64,000 nt of DNA, taken from contig CAZCSK010000001.1 of the NCBI GenBank assembly GCA_964501265.1, positions 124,001 to 188,000 of the forward strand, written 5' to 3'. This document shows, piece by piece, positions 52,779 to 60,527 of the stretch; the first letter of the stretch is position 1, and the number at the start of each line of letters is the position of its first letter. Source of the DNA: CAZCSK01 sp964501265. Lineage in GTDB: Bacteria; Actinomycetota; CADDZG01; JAHWKV01. Position numbers and translations under genes: made by a program. The notes beneath the pieces are model-generated. The model saw nothing but the letters and a program-made list of their open reading frames with translations, made no database searches and was not told where the DNA came from.

Positions 52779-53507
52779 TTAGGCGTTGGAACCCGGCGTT
52801 GGAGGTAGGCCGGTGATTCGGATGCCAGCTCCAGGATCGAGCTTGTGCTTGATGTTGATGCCGATCATCAGGGCCGCAAGGGCTTCCAGAAGGCGGGCTC
52901 GTTCCAGGGGGCCGCAATCGACGAAGCGCGCCCCCTTGATCTTGGCCACGATTTCCGCGACGGCCTCTTTGGCAGCTGGATCTCCGCAGACCAGAATGTC
53001 GGAGTCGATCGAGCGGGTCAGGTCTTGGAGCAGCCCGGCCATCACGGTATGGAATCCCGCCGCGACTGCAACGTCCTTTCCCAGGATCGCTTTGGCCTGC
53101 TGGGCCGTGGACCCTTCCCATACACCGATCAAGCGCGTAGCTTTGCCTCCTACTTCGCTCGCAAGGGCGACGTTGCAATCAAGAACAACCGCACCCGGGG
53201 ACAAGTGGGGTTTGATCAACTCATAGGTCGCCACCAAACCGGTATAGGGAACGGTTACGACGACCAAGTCCGCCCCGGACACGACCTCTTCGTTGACACC
53301 GGATGTCACTTCGGGACTTCCCGGCACGCCTTCAGACACAAGCCGCGCGGCGTCCGCGGCCTTATCGGCCTTACGGCTCCCGATTGCGACGATGGTGCCC
53401 GCGGCGCCAAGACGAAGCGCGAGGCCATAACCGAGCCCCGCCGTCCCACCCACAATCGCTACTTTTTGACTTCGGGGGGTTCGCAGCTTCTGGCGCGCCA
53501 TATTCAT
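52779..53507 (-). CDS. F420-dependent NADP reductase (Fno-like)
   Basis: Fno enzymes transfer hydride between reduced F420 and NADP. The 242-residue protein has VAIVGGTAGLGYGLALRLG (about 16-34) as the Rossmann glycine loop, IGSRKADKA with the Ser-Arg pair that favours NADP, VVTVPYTGL, and the C-terminal KHKLDPGAGIRITGL region typical of the group. The first 14 residues (MNMARQKLRTPRSQ) are not family sequence: they are translated from the dispersed 75-bp element, which also supplies the start codon. The start overlaps the stop of the mutase gene as ATGA. Confidence 0.88.
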   Translation of the reverse strand: MNMARQKLRTPRSQKVAIVGGTAGLGYGLALRLGAAGTIVAIGSRKADKAADAARLVSEGVPGSPEVTSGVNEEVVSGADLVVVTVPYTGLVATYELIKPHLSPGAVVLDCNVALASEVGGKATRLIGVWEGSTAQQAKAILGKDVAVAAGFHTVMAGLLQDLTRSIDSDILVCGDPAAKEAVAEIVAKIKGARFVDCGPLERARLLEALAALMIGINIKHKLDPGAGIRITGLPPTPGSNA

Positions 53508-53541
53508 ACCTCCGGGCGGCTGCTACCCCCCCGAGCCCCCC
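53466..53541. repeat. dispersed GC-rich palindromic element, copy at the mutase/reductase junction
   Basis: TTGACTTCGGGGGGTTCGCAG at the left and GGCTGCTACCCCCCCGAGCC at the right match the copies at 38748 and 48583. In the third minus frame it would encode GGVAAARRYEYGAPEAANPP, the same peptide as elsewhere, but here that frame is not used: the mutase reads it in one frame to a TGA (53504-53506) and the reductase starts from it at 53507 in another. Confidence 0.8.
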
Positions 53542-55111
53542 ATCGCTCTACCGGGTTGTGGACGCCGAACACCTCTCGAAGAACGTCGCTCACTTCTCCG
53601 AGCGTTGCATAGAGGCTGAGCGCCTCACGCATCGGATAAAGGAGGTTGTCCCGGCCGCGGGCCGCGTCGCGCACCTCGTTGAGGGTGTTCTTAACGGCAT
53701 CGTTGTCTCGTCCGGCCTTCAACTTTTTCAAGCTCTCGATCTGCTCGGCCGCGATCGATGCGTCCGCACGGTAGATGTCCGTCGGCTCATCTGCCTCGAC
53801 GAACTTGTTGACTCCAACAATCACGCGGGAGCCGTCCTCGATTTTGCCTTGAATGCGATACGCCGAATCCTCGATCTGCTCCTTCATCCATCCGCGTTCG
53901 ATCGCCTCGACGGCGCCGCCCATATCATCAATTTGGGCAATCAATTCTTGGGCCCGCATTTCAATCTCGTTAGTCAGGTTTTCGACAAACCATGATCCGC
54001 CGAGGGGATCGGAGGTATCCGGCACCCCGGTCTCATAACCGAGCACCTGCTGTGTGCGGAGCGCGATCCTTGCGGCGTTCTCAGTCGGCAGCGAGAGGGC
54101 CTCGTCGAATGAATTGGTGTGCAGCGATTGCGTTCCCCCCAGCACCGCGGCCAGAGCCTCGTAGGCGGTGCGCACTATGTTGTTTTCCGGTTGCTGTGCG
54201 GTGAGAGTGGCCCCGCCGGTCTGGGTGTGAAAACGCAGCAGCTGCGACTTTTCGTCCTGCGATTCGAAGCGCGTTCTCATGATCTTCGCCCACATCCTGC
54301 GGGCCGCCCGGAACTTGGCGATCTCCTCGAAAAAGTTCATATGACATGCGAAAAAGAACGAGAGGCGGGGCCCAAATTCATCCACTCCCAAACCTGCCTC
54401 AATCGCTGCGTTGACGTAGGCGATGGCATTCGACAGCGTGAAGGCGACCTCCTGTACGGCGGTGCATCCGGCTTCCCGCATGTGATAACCGGAGATCGAG
54501 ATCGTGTTCCAGCGGGGAATGTTCTTGTGGGAATAGGCAAAGAGGTCGGTGACGAGCCGCATGCTCGCCTTTGGCGGGTAGATGTACGTACCGCGTGCGG
54601 CGTACTCCTTCAGGATGTCGTTTTGAACCGTGCCCGAGATGTCGGTCGCCGCCACACCTTGCTTTTCCGCCACCAATTCGTAAAGCAGCAACAAGATTGC
54701 CCCGGTTGCATTGATCGTCATCGACGTCGACACTTTGTCGAGTGGGATCCCGGCGAAAAGAACCTCCATATCGGCGAGGCTCGATATGGCAACACCGGTC
54801 GCGCCGACTTCTCCCAGGGCGCGCTCGTGGTCTGAGTCGTAGCCCATTTGCGTGGGGAGATCGAAGGCGACCGACAATCCGGTCTGCCCGCGATCGAGCA
54901 GAAACTTAAACCGCTCGTTCGTGCCGGCTGCGTTGCCGAATCCGGAGTACTGGCGCATGGTCCAAAGCCGGCCCCGATACATGGTCGGGTAGATGCCACG
55001 GGTATAGGGATATTCGCCGGGCGCGCCGGGTGCGGCGGTATCAATCGGGGATGGCCCGTACGCAGCCTCGATCTCGATGCCAGCGTCAGTAGAAGGATCC
55101 AAGTCAGTCAC
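53504..55111 (-). CDS. methylmalonyl-CoA mutase large subunit (no B12-binding domain)
   Basis: Adenosylcobalamin-dependent conversion of methylmalonyl-CoA to succinyl-CoA. The 535-residue protein covers the barrel only, so a separate cobalamin-binding subunit must exist outside the window. Y55, R173 and H210 match Tyr89, Arg207 and His244 of the Propionibacterium enzyme with identical spacing (118 and 37 residues). Isobutyryl- and 2-hydroxyisobutyryl-CoA mutases differ at the first two positions, so methylmalonyl-CoA is the likely substrate. GTG 55111 is chosen because TAGCCT lies 6 nt upstream. The last about 10 residues (GARGGSSRPEV) and the stop come from the 75-bp element. Confidence 0.92.
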   Translation of the reverse strand: MTDLDPSTDAGIEIEAAYGPSPIDTAAPGAPGEYPYTRGIYPTMYRGRLWTMRQYSGFGNAAGTNERFKFLLDRGQTGLSVAFDLPTQMGYDSDHERALGEVGATGVAISSLADMEVLFAGIPLDKVSTSMTINATGAILLLLYELVAEKQGVAATDISGTVQNDILKEYAARGTYIYPPKASMRLVTDLFAYSHKNIPRWNTISISGYHMREAGCTAVQEVAFTLSNAIAYVNAAIEAGLGVDEFGPRLSFFFACHMNFFEEIAKFRAARRMWAKIMRTRFESQDEKSQLLRFHTQTGGATLTAQQPENNIVRTAYEALAAVLGGTQSLHTNSFDEALSLPTENAARIALRTQQVLGYETGVPDTSDPLGGSWFVENLTNEIEMRAQELIAQIDDMGGAVEAIERGWMKEQIEDSAYRIQGKIEDGSRVIVGVNKFVEADEPTDIYRADASIAAEQIESLKKLKAGRDNDAVKNTLNEVRDAARGRDNLLYPMREALSLYATLGEVSDVLREVFGVHNPVERWGARGGSSRPEV

Positions 55112-55117
55112 GAACAA

Positions 55118-55123
55118 AGGCTA
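55118..55123 (-). promoter_or_regulatory. -10 element (TAGCCT) of a leaderless promoter for the methylmalonyl-CoA mutase
   Basis: On the minus strand TAGCCT is followed by TTGTTC and GTG 55111. This favours the GTG over the TTG two codons upstream. Confidence 0.5.
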
Positions 55124-55133
55124 TCAGGGGGTG

Positions 55134-55583
55134 CTATCCCTCCCGCCATAAGGTCCGAAGATGCTTCACGATTCCCAGCGCGGCGAGGATCCCCCCTAGC
55201 GATCCTGCGAGCAGCGACTCTCCCAGTGCGTCTCTCATTAGCGGAGCAAAAGCATCATTGAACTCAAACGGAGACAGGGCGTCACGCAGAAAATATGTCA
55301 GCGACCACGAGGTCGCTGCAATCGCAAGCCCGACTATTCCGCCCACGATCACGGCTCTCCCCTCGAGCGGGCCCTTGGCGATGTGAAGGAAAAGGCCGTG
55401 TCCGATTCGGCCCCCGGCCGCGCCGACGACAAGGACCATCGCGAAGAACCAGATCACGCTGGGAAAGCGCACGACGAGATCCAAGGCCATCATCCTGGGA
55501 ACAAACTCAACCGCCAACACACCAGCTGCGGTGCCCAAGGCCCCAAGCAAAGCCGCAAGCCAGCGTTCCCGTCTTGTGTCCAT
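55134..55583 (-). CDS. hypothetical four-helix membrane protein
   Basis: The 149-residue protein was not recognised. It has about four hydrophobic segments (near residues 10-28, 40-60, 75-98 and 120-142) separated by short loops, with a basic start and end. It lies 10 nt downstream of the ZIP transporter on the same strand and probably shares its transcript. No motif suggests a function. Confidence 0.6.
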   Translation of the reverse strand: MDTRRERWLAALLGALGTAAGVLAVEFVPRMMALDLVVRFPSVIWFFAMVLVVGAAGGRIGHGLFLHIAKGPLEGRAVIVGGIVGLAIAATSWSLTYFLRDALSPFEFNDAFAPLMRDALGESLLAGSLGGILAALGIVKHLRTLWREG

Positions 55584-55593
55584 TGAAAAGGTT

Positions 55594-56340
55594 CTACTCC
55601 AAGGTAAGCAGCAGAGCCATCACGCCCACACCGGCGAGAAGGCCAGCCAGCTGCGCGGCCGATTTGCCCGCCTCGGGTTCCTTGTGCAGCTCAGGGATGA
55701 GGTCTGTTGAAGCGATGTAAACGAAACCACCGGCCGTCAACGGAACAAGTACTCGCTCGATGCCTGCAACCGACCCCGACAGCAGCAAGACAAGGGTGGC
55801 CCCTACGACTGCAGTCAAGGCCGTCACGAGGTTCAGAGCCAGAGCGCGGCGCGGGTGCAAACCCGCGTGCACAAAGATCCCGAAATCTCCAAGCTCCTGA
55901 GGTATCTCGTGCAACGCAACTGCCACGGTGGTCGCGATCCCTATGTTCGTCGATACTAGAAAACTTCCGGCAATGATGGCTCCATCGACAAAGTTGTGCA
56001 GGGCATCCCCTATCAAATTGGTCACTGCCACCGGATGCAGCACTTCCTCGGACGGGAGGTGACTATGATGCCAATGCAGAACCTTCTCCAACAAGAAAAA
56101 AGCCAGGACTCCCCCTAGCATGGAGAAGGAAGCGGTGAGATCGAATCCAGTCTGGGACTCTGCGATCTGAGGGATCAAGTGCAGGAAAACGTCGCCCAAA
56201 AGGGCCCCGGCGGCAAACGAGATCATGACAAGAAGGCCCTTCTGCAACGTGCGGGGGCTTATGGCCAGAGCTACTCCGCCCACAAGTGAAAGGGCGCTAA
56301 TTGCGCCCACTGAGAGATACGTGAGAAGGACCGAACTCAT
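55594..56340 (-). CDS. ZIP-family divalent metal transporter
   Basis: ZIP transporters import zinc, iron or manganese. The 248-residue protein has about eight transmembrane segments. The binuclear metal motifs in helices IV and V are clear: LHNFVDGAIIAGSF (about 114-127) and LHEIPQELGDFGI (about 142-154). A His-rich loop (HWHHSHLPSEE, about 88-98) between helices III and IV fits the family's variable metal-binding loop. No metal-responsive operator was recognised upstream; a GGCGCT/AGCGCC palindrome lies at 56365-56381, shared with the sdh promoter region. Confidence 0.88.
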   Translation of the reverse strand: MSSVLLTYLSVGAISALSLVGGVALAISPRTLQKGLLVMISFAAGALLGDVFLHLIPQIAESQTGFDLTASFSMLGGVLAFFLLEKVLHWHHSHLPSEEVLHPVAVTNLIGDALHNFVDGAIIAGSFLVSTNIGIATTVAVALHEIPQELGDFGIFVHAGLHPRRALALNLVTALTAVVGATLVLLLSGSVAGIERVLVPLTAGGFVYIASTDLIPELHKEPEAGKSAAQLAGLLAGVGVMALLLTLE

Positions 56341-56364
56341 GCCGCGAATTTGCCTTCCTCTTAG

Positions 56365-56381
56365 GGCGCTAGATCAGCGCC
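56365..56381. promoter_or_regulatory. inverted repeat between ZIP and sdh genes
   Basis: GGCGCT-AGATC-AGCGCC has perfect 6-bp arms and lies 24 bp from the ZIP start and 47 bp from the sdhC start. It may be an operator for either gene. Confidence 0.3.
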
Positions 56382-56416
56382 GCCAGCAACCAGGAGTGTA
56401 TTCGGCCGCGGGTTGA

Positions 56417-56422
56417 TATATT
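56417..56422 (+). promoter_or_regulatory. -10 element (TATATT) of a leaderless promoter for the sdh genes
   Basis: TATATT lies 6 nt before ATG 56429 with no Shine-Dalgarno sequence, the same pattern as at other leaderless starts in the window. Confidence 0.5.
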
Positions 56423-56428
56423 CGTCTC

Positions 56429-56818
56429 ATGGAACCACCGGTCGACTCACTGCCTTACCGCCGGACCCTCTATCGCGGTGGTGGGGGGATGTGGACCTGG
56501 ATACTGCACCGATTCAGCGGGATCGCAGTGCTGGGGTTCTTGTTCTTACACATTCTCGACACGGCGACCATCGCGTTCGGCCCACGCCTGTACAACACCA
56601 TGGCGAAGTTTTACGAACTTCCCCTATTTCGCCCCCTAGAAGTTGTGCTCATGTTCTTCGTGATCTATCACTCGTTCAACGGCCTGCGGGTGATCGTGAT
56701 CGATTTCTGGACGAAAGGGTCTCAGTACCAGGTGCTGCTGGGCCGGGCGGTTATGGGGATCACGATGTTGCTTTTCATCCCCGCCGCCTTCTTTATGCTC
56801 CGGCCACTCTTCATTTAA
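56429..56818 (+). CDS. sdhC: succinate dehydrogenase cytochrome b556 subunit
   Basis: Membrane anchor subunit that binds heme b and quinone. The 129-residue protein has three transmembrane segments. WILHRFSGIAVLGFLFLHILD (about 24-44) and YHSFNGLRVIVIDF (about 80-93) contain the His, Arg and Asp positions conserved in SdhC. It overlaps sdhD by 1 nt (TAATG). It leads the order sdhC-sdhD-sdhA, then an intergenic repeat and a CADD-like gene before sdhB. Confidence 0.9.
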   Translation: MEPPVDSLPYRRTLYRGGGGMWTWILHRFSGIAVLGFLFLHILDTATIAFGPRLYNTMAKFYELPLFRPLEVVLMFFVIYHSFNGLRVIVIDFWTKGSQYQVLLGRAVMGITMLLFIPAAFFMLRPLFI

Positions 56819-57234
56819 TGGCCAAAGTCCAGGACGTTTACGCGAAGCACTTCCAGGCCCAGAAGACTCCGACGAACTGGGAAGTGTGGTCGTGGTTCTT
56901 CATGCGCATCTCGGGCCTGTTGTTGGTGTTCTTGCTGCTTGGCCACATGGCCATCATGCACGTCTTCGGGGGCGGGGTAGATCGCATCGATTTCGACTTC
57001 GTCGCTGCCCGTTGGGACGGATTCTTCTGGAGGACTTACGACTGGATGCTCCTTTCGCTCGCTCTGCTTCACGGAGGAAACGGTGCCCGGATCATGATCG
57101 AGGACTACTTTCGCAAGGACGGTCTTCGAGTCTTTTTGAAAGCGGGTCTGTACGCCGCGACTTTTATCCTCTTCACGATAGGCACTTTCGTCATCTTGAC
57201 GTTTGAAGTTTCTCAAATGCCCGGGGGCGGGTAG
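56818..57234 (+). CDS. sdhD: succinate dehydrogenase membrane anchor subunit
   Basis: The 138-residue second membrane anchor has three transmembrane segments. WSWFFMRISGLLLVFLLLGHM and LHGGNGARIMIEDY supply the conserved quinone/heme-site residues and the candidate axial His. ATG 56818 is chosen because it overlaps the sdhC stop (TAATG); a longer frame upstream lies within sdhC. sdhA starts 7 nt downstream. Confidence 0.88.
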   Translation: MAKVQDVYAKHFQAQKTPTNWEVWSWFFMRISGLLLVFLLLGHMAIMHVFGGGVDRIDFDFVAARWDGFFWRTYDWMLLSLALLHGGNGARIMIEDYFRKDGLRVFLKAGLYAATFILFTIGTFVILTFEVSQMPGGG

Positions 57235-57241
57235 CCGGCCT

Positions 57242-58990
57242 GTGACCACATACCACCGGTTCGATTGCGTGATCGTGGGCGCGGGTGGGGCAGGGCTTCG
57301 CGCCGCACTCGAAGCTTCCCAGCGCGCGAACACGGCCGTGATCAGCAAGATGTATCCCACGCGGTCTCACACTGGCGCCGCGCAAGGAGGCATGAGCGCG
57401 GCATTGGGCAACGTCGAGGAAGACAACTGGGAGTGGCACACCTTCGACACAATCAAGGGCGGCGATTATCTCGTCGACCAGGACGCCGCCGAGATCATGT
57501 GCCGCGAGGCTATCGACGCGGTCTACGACCTGGAACACATGGGTCTGCCGTTCGACCGGACCGAAGACGGCAAGATCGATCAGCGCCGATTCGGCGGACA
57601 CACTCGCGATCACGGCCAGGCGGCAGTTCATCGAGCATGTTTCGCTGCCGATCGCACCGGGCACATGATCCTCCAAACACTCTTCCAGCAATGTCAGAAA
57701 AATGGTGTCCAGTTTTTCAACGAGTGGTACGTGCTGGACCTGATACTCACCTCCGACGAAACTGGCCCGCAAAGATGCAGTGGAGTGATCGCATACGAGC
57801 TCAAGACTGGTGAGCTGCATGTCTTTCACGCAAAGAGCGTCTTTTTTGCGACGGGGGGGTTCGGCAAGTTTTTCAAAATCACATCCAACGCCCACACGCT
57901 GACCGGAGACGGGCCGGGTATTTGCTTGGCGCGAGGAATTCCTCTCGAAGACATGGAATTTTTCCAGTTCCATCCCACCGGGGTCTACGGAATCGGAATC
58001 TTGCTCTCGGAGGCCGCCCGCGCGGAGGGTGGAATTCTTCTGAATGACAAAGGCGAACGATTCATGGAGCGATACGCCCCGACTCTCATGGACCTCGCCC
58101 CGCGCGACATGGTGTCGCGCGCGATTCACCAGGAAATAAAGGAGGGCCGCGGAATCGGTGGTAAGGACTACGTTTTTCTCGACGTCAGCCACCTTGACCC
58201 AGAAGTCGTTGAAAACAAACTCCCCGACATCACCGAGTTCGCCCGCATCTACTTGGGCGTGGAACCCTTGCGGGATCCGGTTCCGATTCAGGCTACCGCC
58301 CACTACGCCATGGGAGGCATCCCAACCGATGTCAACGCCCAAGTAATAATGGACCAGGACGACACTCCCCTTCCGGGATTCTTTGCAGCCGGCGAATGCG
58401 CCTGCGTGTCGGTGCACGGCGCCAACCGCCTGGGTACGAACTCGCTCCTGGACATCGTCGTTTTCGGCCGACGCGGGGGCATCAATATGGCTGACTACGC
58501 CAACAAAGTCGACTTCGCCCAGCTGCCTGAATCTCCCGAAAAAGATGTGGAAAGTAAACTGAAGGCAATCCTGGAGCGCGCCAAGGGGACAAGGCCCGCG
58601 ACGATTCGCTCGGAGCTTCAGGCCGAGATGATGAGCAACTGCGGGATCGTCCGGAACGAGTCGGGATTGAGCACTGCCCTCGATACCGTGCGTGACCTTA
58701 AGCAGAGATACAAAGCCGCCGGCATTGACGACAAGTCGAGTCGGTACAACCAGGATTTGCTCGAAGCAGTCGAGTTGGGTTTTCTGCTGGACCTTGCCGA
58801 AGTCACTGTCATCGCGGCTCTTGCCCGGACGGAAAGCCGGGGCGGACACTTCAGAGACGACCACGACTCCCGCGACGACCGCCAGTGGCTCAAACACTCC
58901 CTGGCCACCCGACAACCCGACGGTCAAATCGGCTTAACGTACAAACCGGTCACGATCACCAAATACATCCCCATGGAGAGAAAGTATTGA
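57242..58990 (+). CDS. sdhA: succinate dehydrogenase flavoprotein subunit
   Basis: The 582-residue FAD protein oxidises succinate to fumarate. It shows DCVIVGAGGAGLRAALEAS for FAD, RSHTGAAQGGMSAALGN with the His that carries covalent FAD, QFHPTGVYGIGILLSEAARAE and HYAMGGIPTD in the dicarboxylate site, and a C-terminal domain ending YIPMERKY. GTG 57242 is the start giving normal length. A large open frame on the opposite strand is a shadow of this gene. The following 163 bp hold the palindromic repeat and then the Shine-Dalgarno region of the next gene. Confidence 0.95.
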   Translation: MTTYHRFDCVIVGAGGAGLRAALEASQRANTAVISKMYPTRSHTGAAQGGMSAALGNVEEDNWEWHTFDTIKGGDYLVDQDAAEIMCREAIDAVYDLEHMGLPFDRTEDGKIDQRRFGGHTRDHGQAAVHRACFAADRTGHMILQTLFQQCQKNGVQFFNEWYVLDLILTSDETGPQRCSGVIAYELKTGELHVFHAKSVFFATGGFGKFFKITSNAHTLTGDGPGICLARGIPLEDMEFFQFHPTGVYGIGILLSEAARAEGGILLNDKGERFMERYAPTLMDLAPRDMVSRAIHQEIKEGRGIGGKDYVFLDVSHLDPEVVENKLPDITEFARIYLGVEPLRDPVPIQATAHYAMGGIPTDVNAQVIMDQDDTPLPGFFAAGECACVSVHGANRLGTNSLLDIVVFGRRGGINMADYANKVDFAQLPESPEKDVESKLKAILERAKGTRPATIRSELQAEMMSNCGIVRNESGLSTALDTVRDLKQRYKAAGIDDKSSRYNQDLLEAVELGFLLDLAEVTVIAALARTESRGGHFRDDHDSRDDRQWLKHSLATRQPDGQIGLTYKPVTITKYIPMERKY

Positions 58991-59006
58991 GGGCTACTGT
59001 GCTGTC

Positions 59007-59099
59007 GGTCGGAGCCACTCCCTCCGGGCCACCGCATGGCCGCTATGCGCGGACTCTAGTCCCGCTGTTTCATGTGGCCCTCCGGGAGTGCCTCCGACC
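59007..59099. repeat. intergenic palindromic repeat family 2, copy B
   Basis: The 93-bp block GGTCGGAGCCACTCCCTCCG...to...GAGTGCCTCCGACC is an imperfect palindrome: the right arm reads back as GGTCGGAGGCACTCCCGGAG. The central GCGGACTCTAGTCCCGC and TTTCATGTGGCCCTCCGGG match copy A at 43477-43606. It separates sdhA from the CADD-like gene. Confidence 0.75.
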
Positions 59100-59153
59100 T
59101 CCTTTAACGAAATCAAATAGTGTTGGCATCATTCAAGATCAGGAGGGGCTCTT

Positions 59154-59828
59154 ATGGGAATAGACGGGATCATCAAGAAGCGGCATTTGCTAACGCATCC
59201 TTTTTATAAGAGATGGCAGAAAGGCAAAGTGTCCATCGACGTTCTTAAGGAATACGCGAAGCAGTACTACCACTACGAAGCTGCACTTCCGTCCTTTCTC
59301 AATAGCGCTTTAGGGCATCTGCCTGCGGGGGCGGCCAAGGAGGCAGTGACCATGGTTCTCGCCGACGAAACTTCTCACCCCAAGCCCCACACGGAGCTGT
59401 GGATGGACTTCGCCGCCGGGCTCGGGCTTACGTCCGATGAGGTCCAAGCGACGCCCGCGACACCCCGCACCCGCAACCTCGTCGAGACCTACACGTCCCT
59501 GTGTGCGCGCGGCTCCGATGAGGCGTTGGGCGCTCTTTATTCGTATGAAGCTCAGGTGCCGGAGGTCGCAAAGACCAAAGGCGACGGGCTCCGAGAATTT
59601 TACGGCTTAACCGACGACAAATCGCTCAAGTTCTTCGACCTTCACGCAACCCTGGATGTCGAGCACGCCAAGGCAATACGTTCTGGATTCGAGGATTCGG
59701 AATTCGCACGCGAGTCCGCCCACCTGGCGCTGGACGCATGGTGGGGGATGCTCGACCAGTTCGAGCAGATGGCCGACTCCGCCGCGGGCCCGGCTAAACG
59801 TCGGATGACGAACGGAGAAGACAGTTAG
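59154..59828 (+). CDS. CADD/TenA-like diiron protein, candidate self-sacrificing pABA synthase
   Basis: The 224-residue heme-oxygenase-fold protein begins with IKKRHLLTHPFYKRWQKGK. Six metal-ligand positions E72, H79, E132, H164, D168 and H171 match Glu81, His88, Glu142, His174, Asp178 and His181 of chlamydial CADD in order and almost exactly in spacing. Tyr18, Tyr34 and Lys142 fall at CADD Tyr27, Tyr43 and Lys152, the residues reported to be consumed or used in making p-aminobenzoate. A general TenA/PqqC-like redox role is the alternative. AGGAGGGG precedes the ATG. It overlaps sdhB by 1 nt, so it is coupled to it. Confidence 0.75.
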   Translation: MGIDGIIKKRHLLTHPFYKRWQKGKVSIDVLKEYAKQYYHYEAALPSFLNSALGHLPAGAAKEAVTMVLADETSHPKPHTELWMDFAAGLGLTSDEVQATPATPRTRNLVETYTSLCARGSDEALGALYSYEAQVPEVAKTKGDGLREFYGLTDDKSLKFFDLHATLDVEHAKAIRSGFEDSEFARESAHLALDAWWGMLDQFEQMADSAAGPAKRRMTNGEDS

Positions 59829-60526
59829 TGCAGGTTGACCTGCGAGTCCAGCGCTTTGACCCAGAAGCCAACGACGAGGCCTGGTGGGGTGAATACGTAG
59901 CCGAAGTTGAAGACAATGGTCGCGTCCTCGATGCTCTTCATTACATCAAGTGGTACATCGACGGATCGTTAGGGCTACGCCGTTCCTGCGCTCACGGCAT
60001 TTGCGGTTCAGATGCGATGGTAATCAATGGAAAGAACCGCCTCGCCTGCAAAGTCTTGTGCAGAGATTTAAAGCAGCCGATCAAAGTCGAACCGATTCAG
60101 GGACTGAAGATCGAAAAAGACTTGATCGTCGACATGGAGCCTTTCTTTGCTGGCATCGCGGCCGTGAAGCCGTGGCTAATCAACGACTCCATACCACCGG
60201 CGCGCGAGAGACTGCAAAGCCCCGCTGAAAGGGAGCAGTACGACGACGCAACGAAATGCATTCAGTGCGCCGCTTGCACAACGGCGTGCCCGATCTTTTG
60301 GTCGGACGAGGAGTATGTGGGACCGGCTGCGATCGTGAACGCGAGTCGATTCATCTATGACCCTCGCGACGAAGGGGGTGCGGAACGGCTTGAAATACTC
60401 GCTTCGAAGGGCGGCGCGTTTCGATGCAGGACTACCTTCAATTGTACGGACGCATGTCCGCGCGGAATCAAGGTGACGGAACGGATTCAGGAAGTTAAAC
60501 GAAGTATCCTGTTCAACAAGATGTAG
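59828..60526 (+). CDS. sdhB: succinate dehydrogenase iron-sulfur subunit
   Basis: The 232-residue protein carries electrons from flavin to quinone. CAHGICGSDAM with a further Cys (NRLAC) binds [2Fe-2S]; CIQCAACTTACP binds [4Fe-4S]; CRTTFNCTDACPRGI supplies [3Fe-4S] and the last cluster Cys. The GTG start overlaps the preceding stop (TAGTG). It is separated from sdhA by the repeat and the CADD-like gene, although all are on one strand. Confidence 0.94.
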   Translation: MQVDLRVQRFDPEANDEAWWGEYVAEVEDNGRVLDALHYIKWYIDGSLGLRRSCAHGICGSDAMVINGKNRLACKVLCRDLKQPIKVEPIQGLKIEKDLIVDMEPFFAGIAAVKPWLINDSIPPARERLQSPAEREQYDDATKCIQCAACTTACPIFWSDEEYVGPAAIVNASRFIYDPRDEGGAERLEILASKGGAFRCRTTFNCTDACPRGIKVTERIQEVKRSILFNKM

Positions 60527-60527
60527 G

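Noticed and set aside
53504..55111. Assignment as isobutyryl-CoA or 2-hydroxyisobutyryl-CoA mutase
   Set aside because: Those enzymes replace Tyr89 and Arg207; both are kept here (Y55, R173) with exact spacing.
57191..58927. 578-codon open frame on the minus strand opposite sdhA
   Set aside because: It is a shadow of sdhA, whose codon bias keeps the opposite frame open. The translated protein has no recognisable motif.
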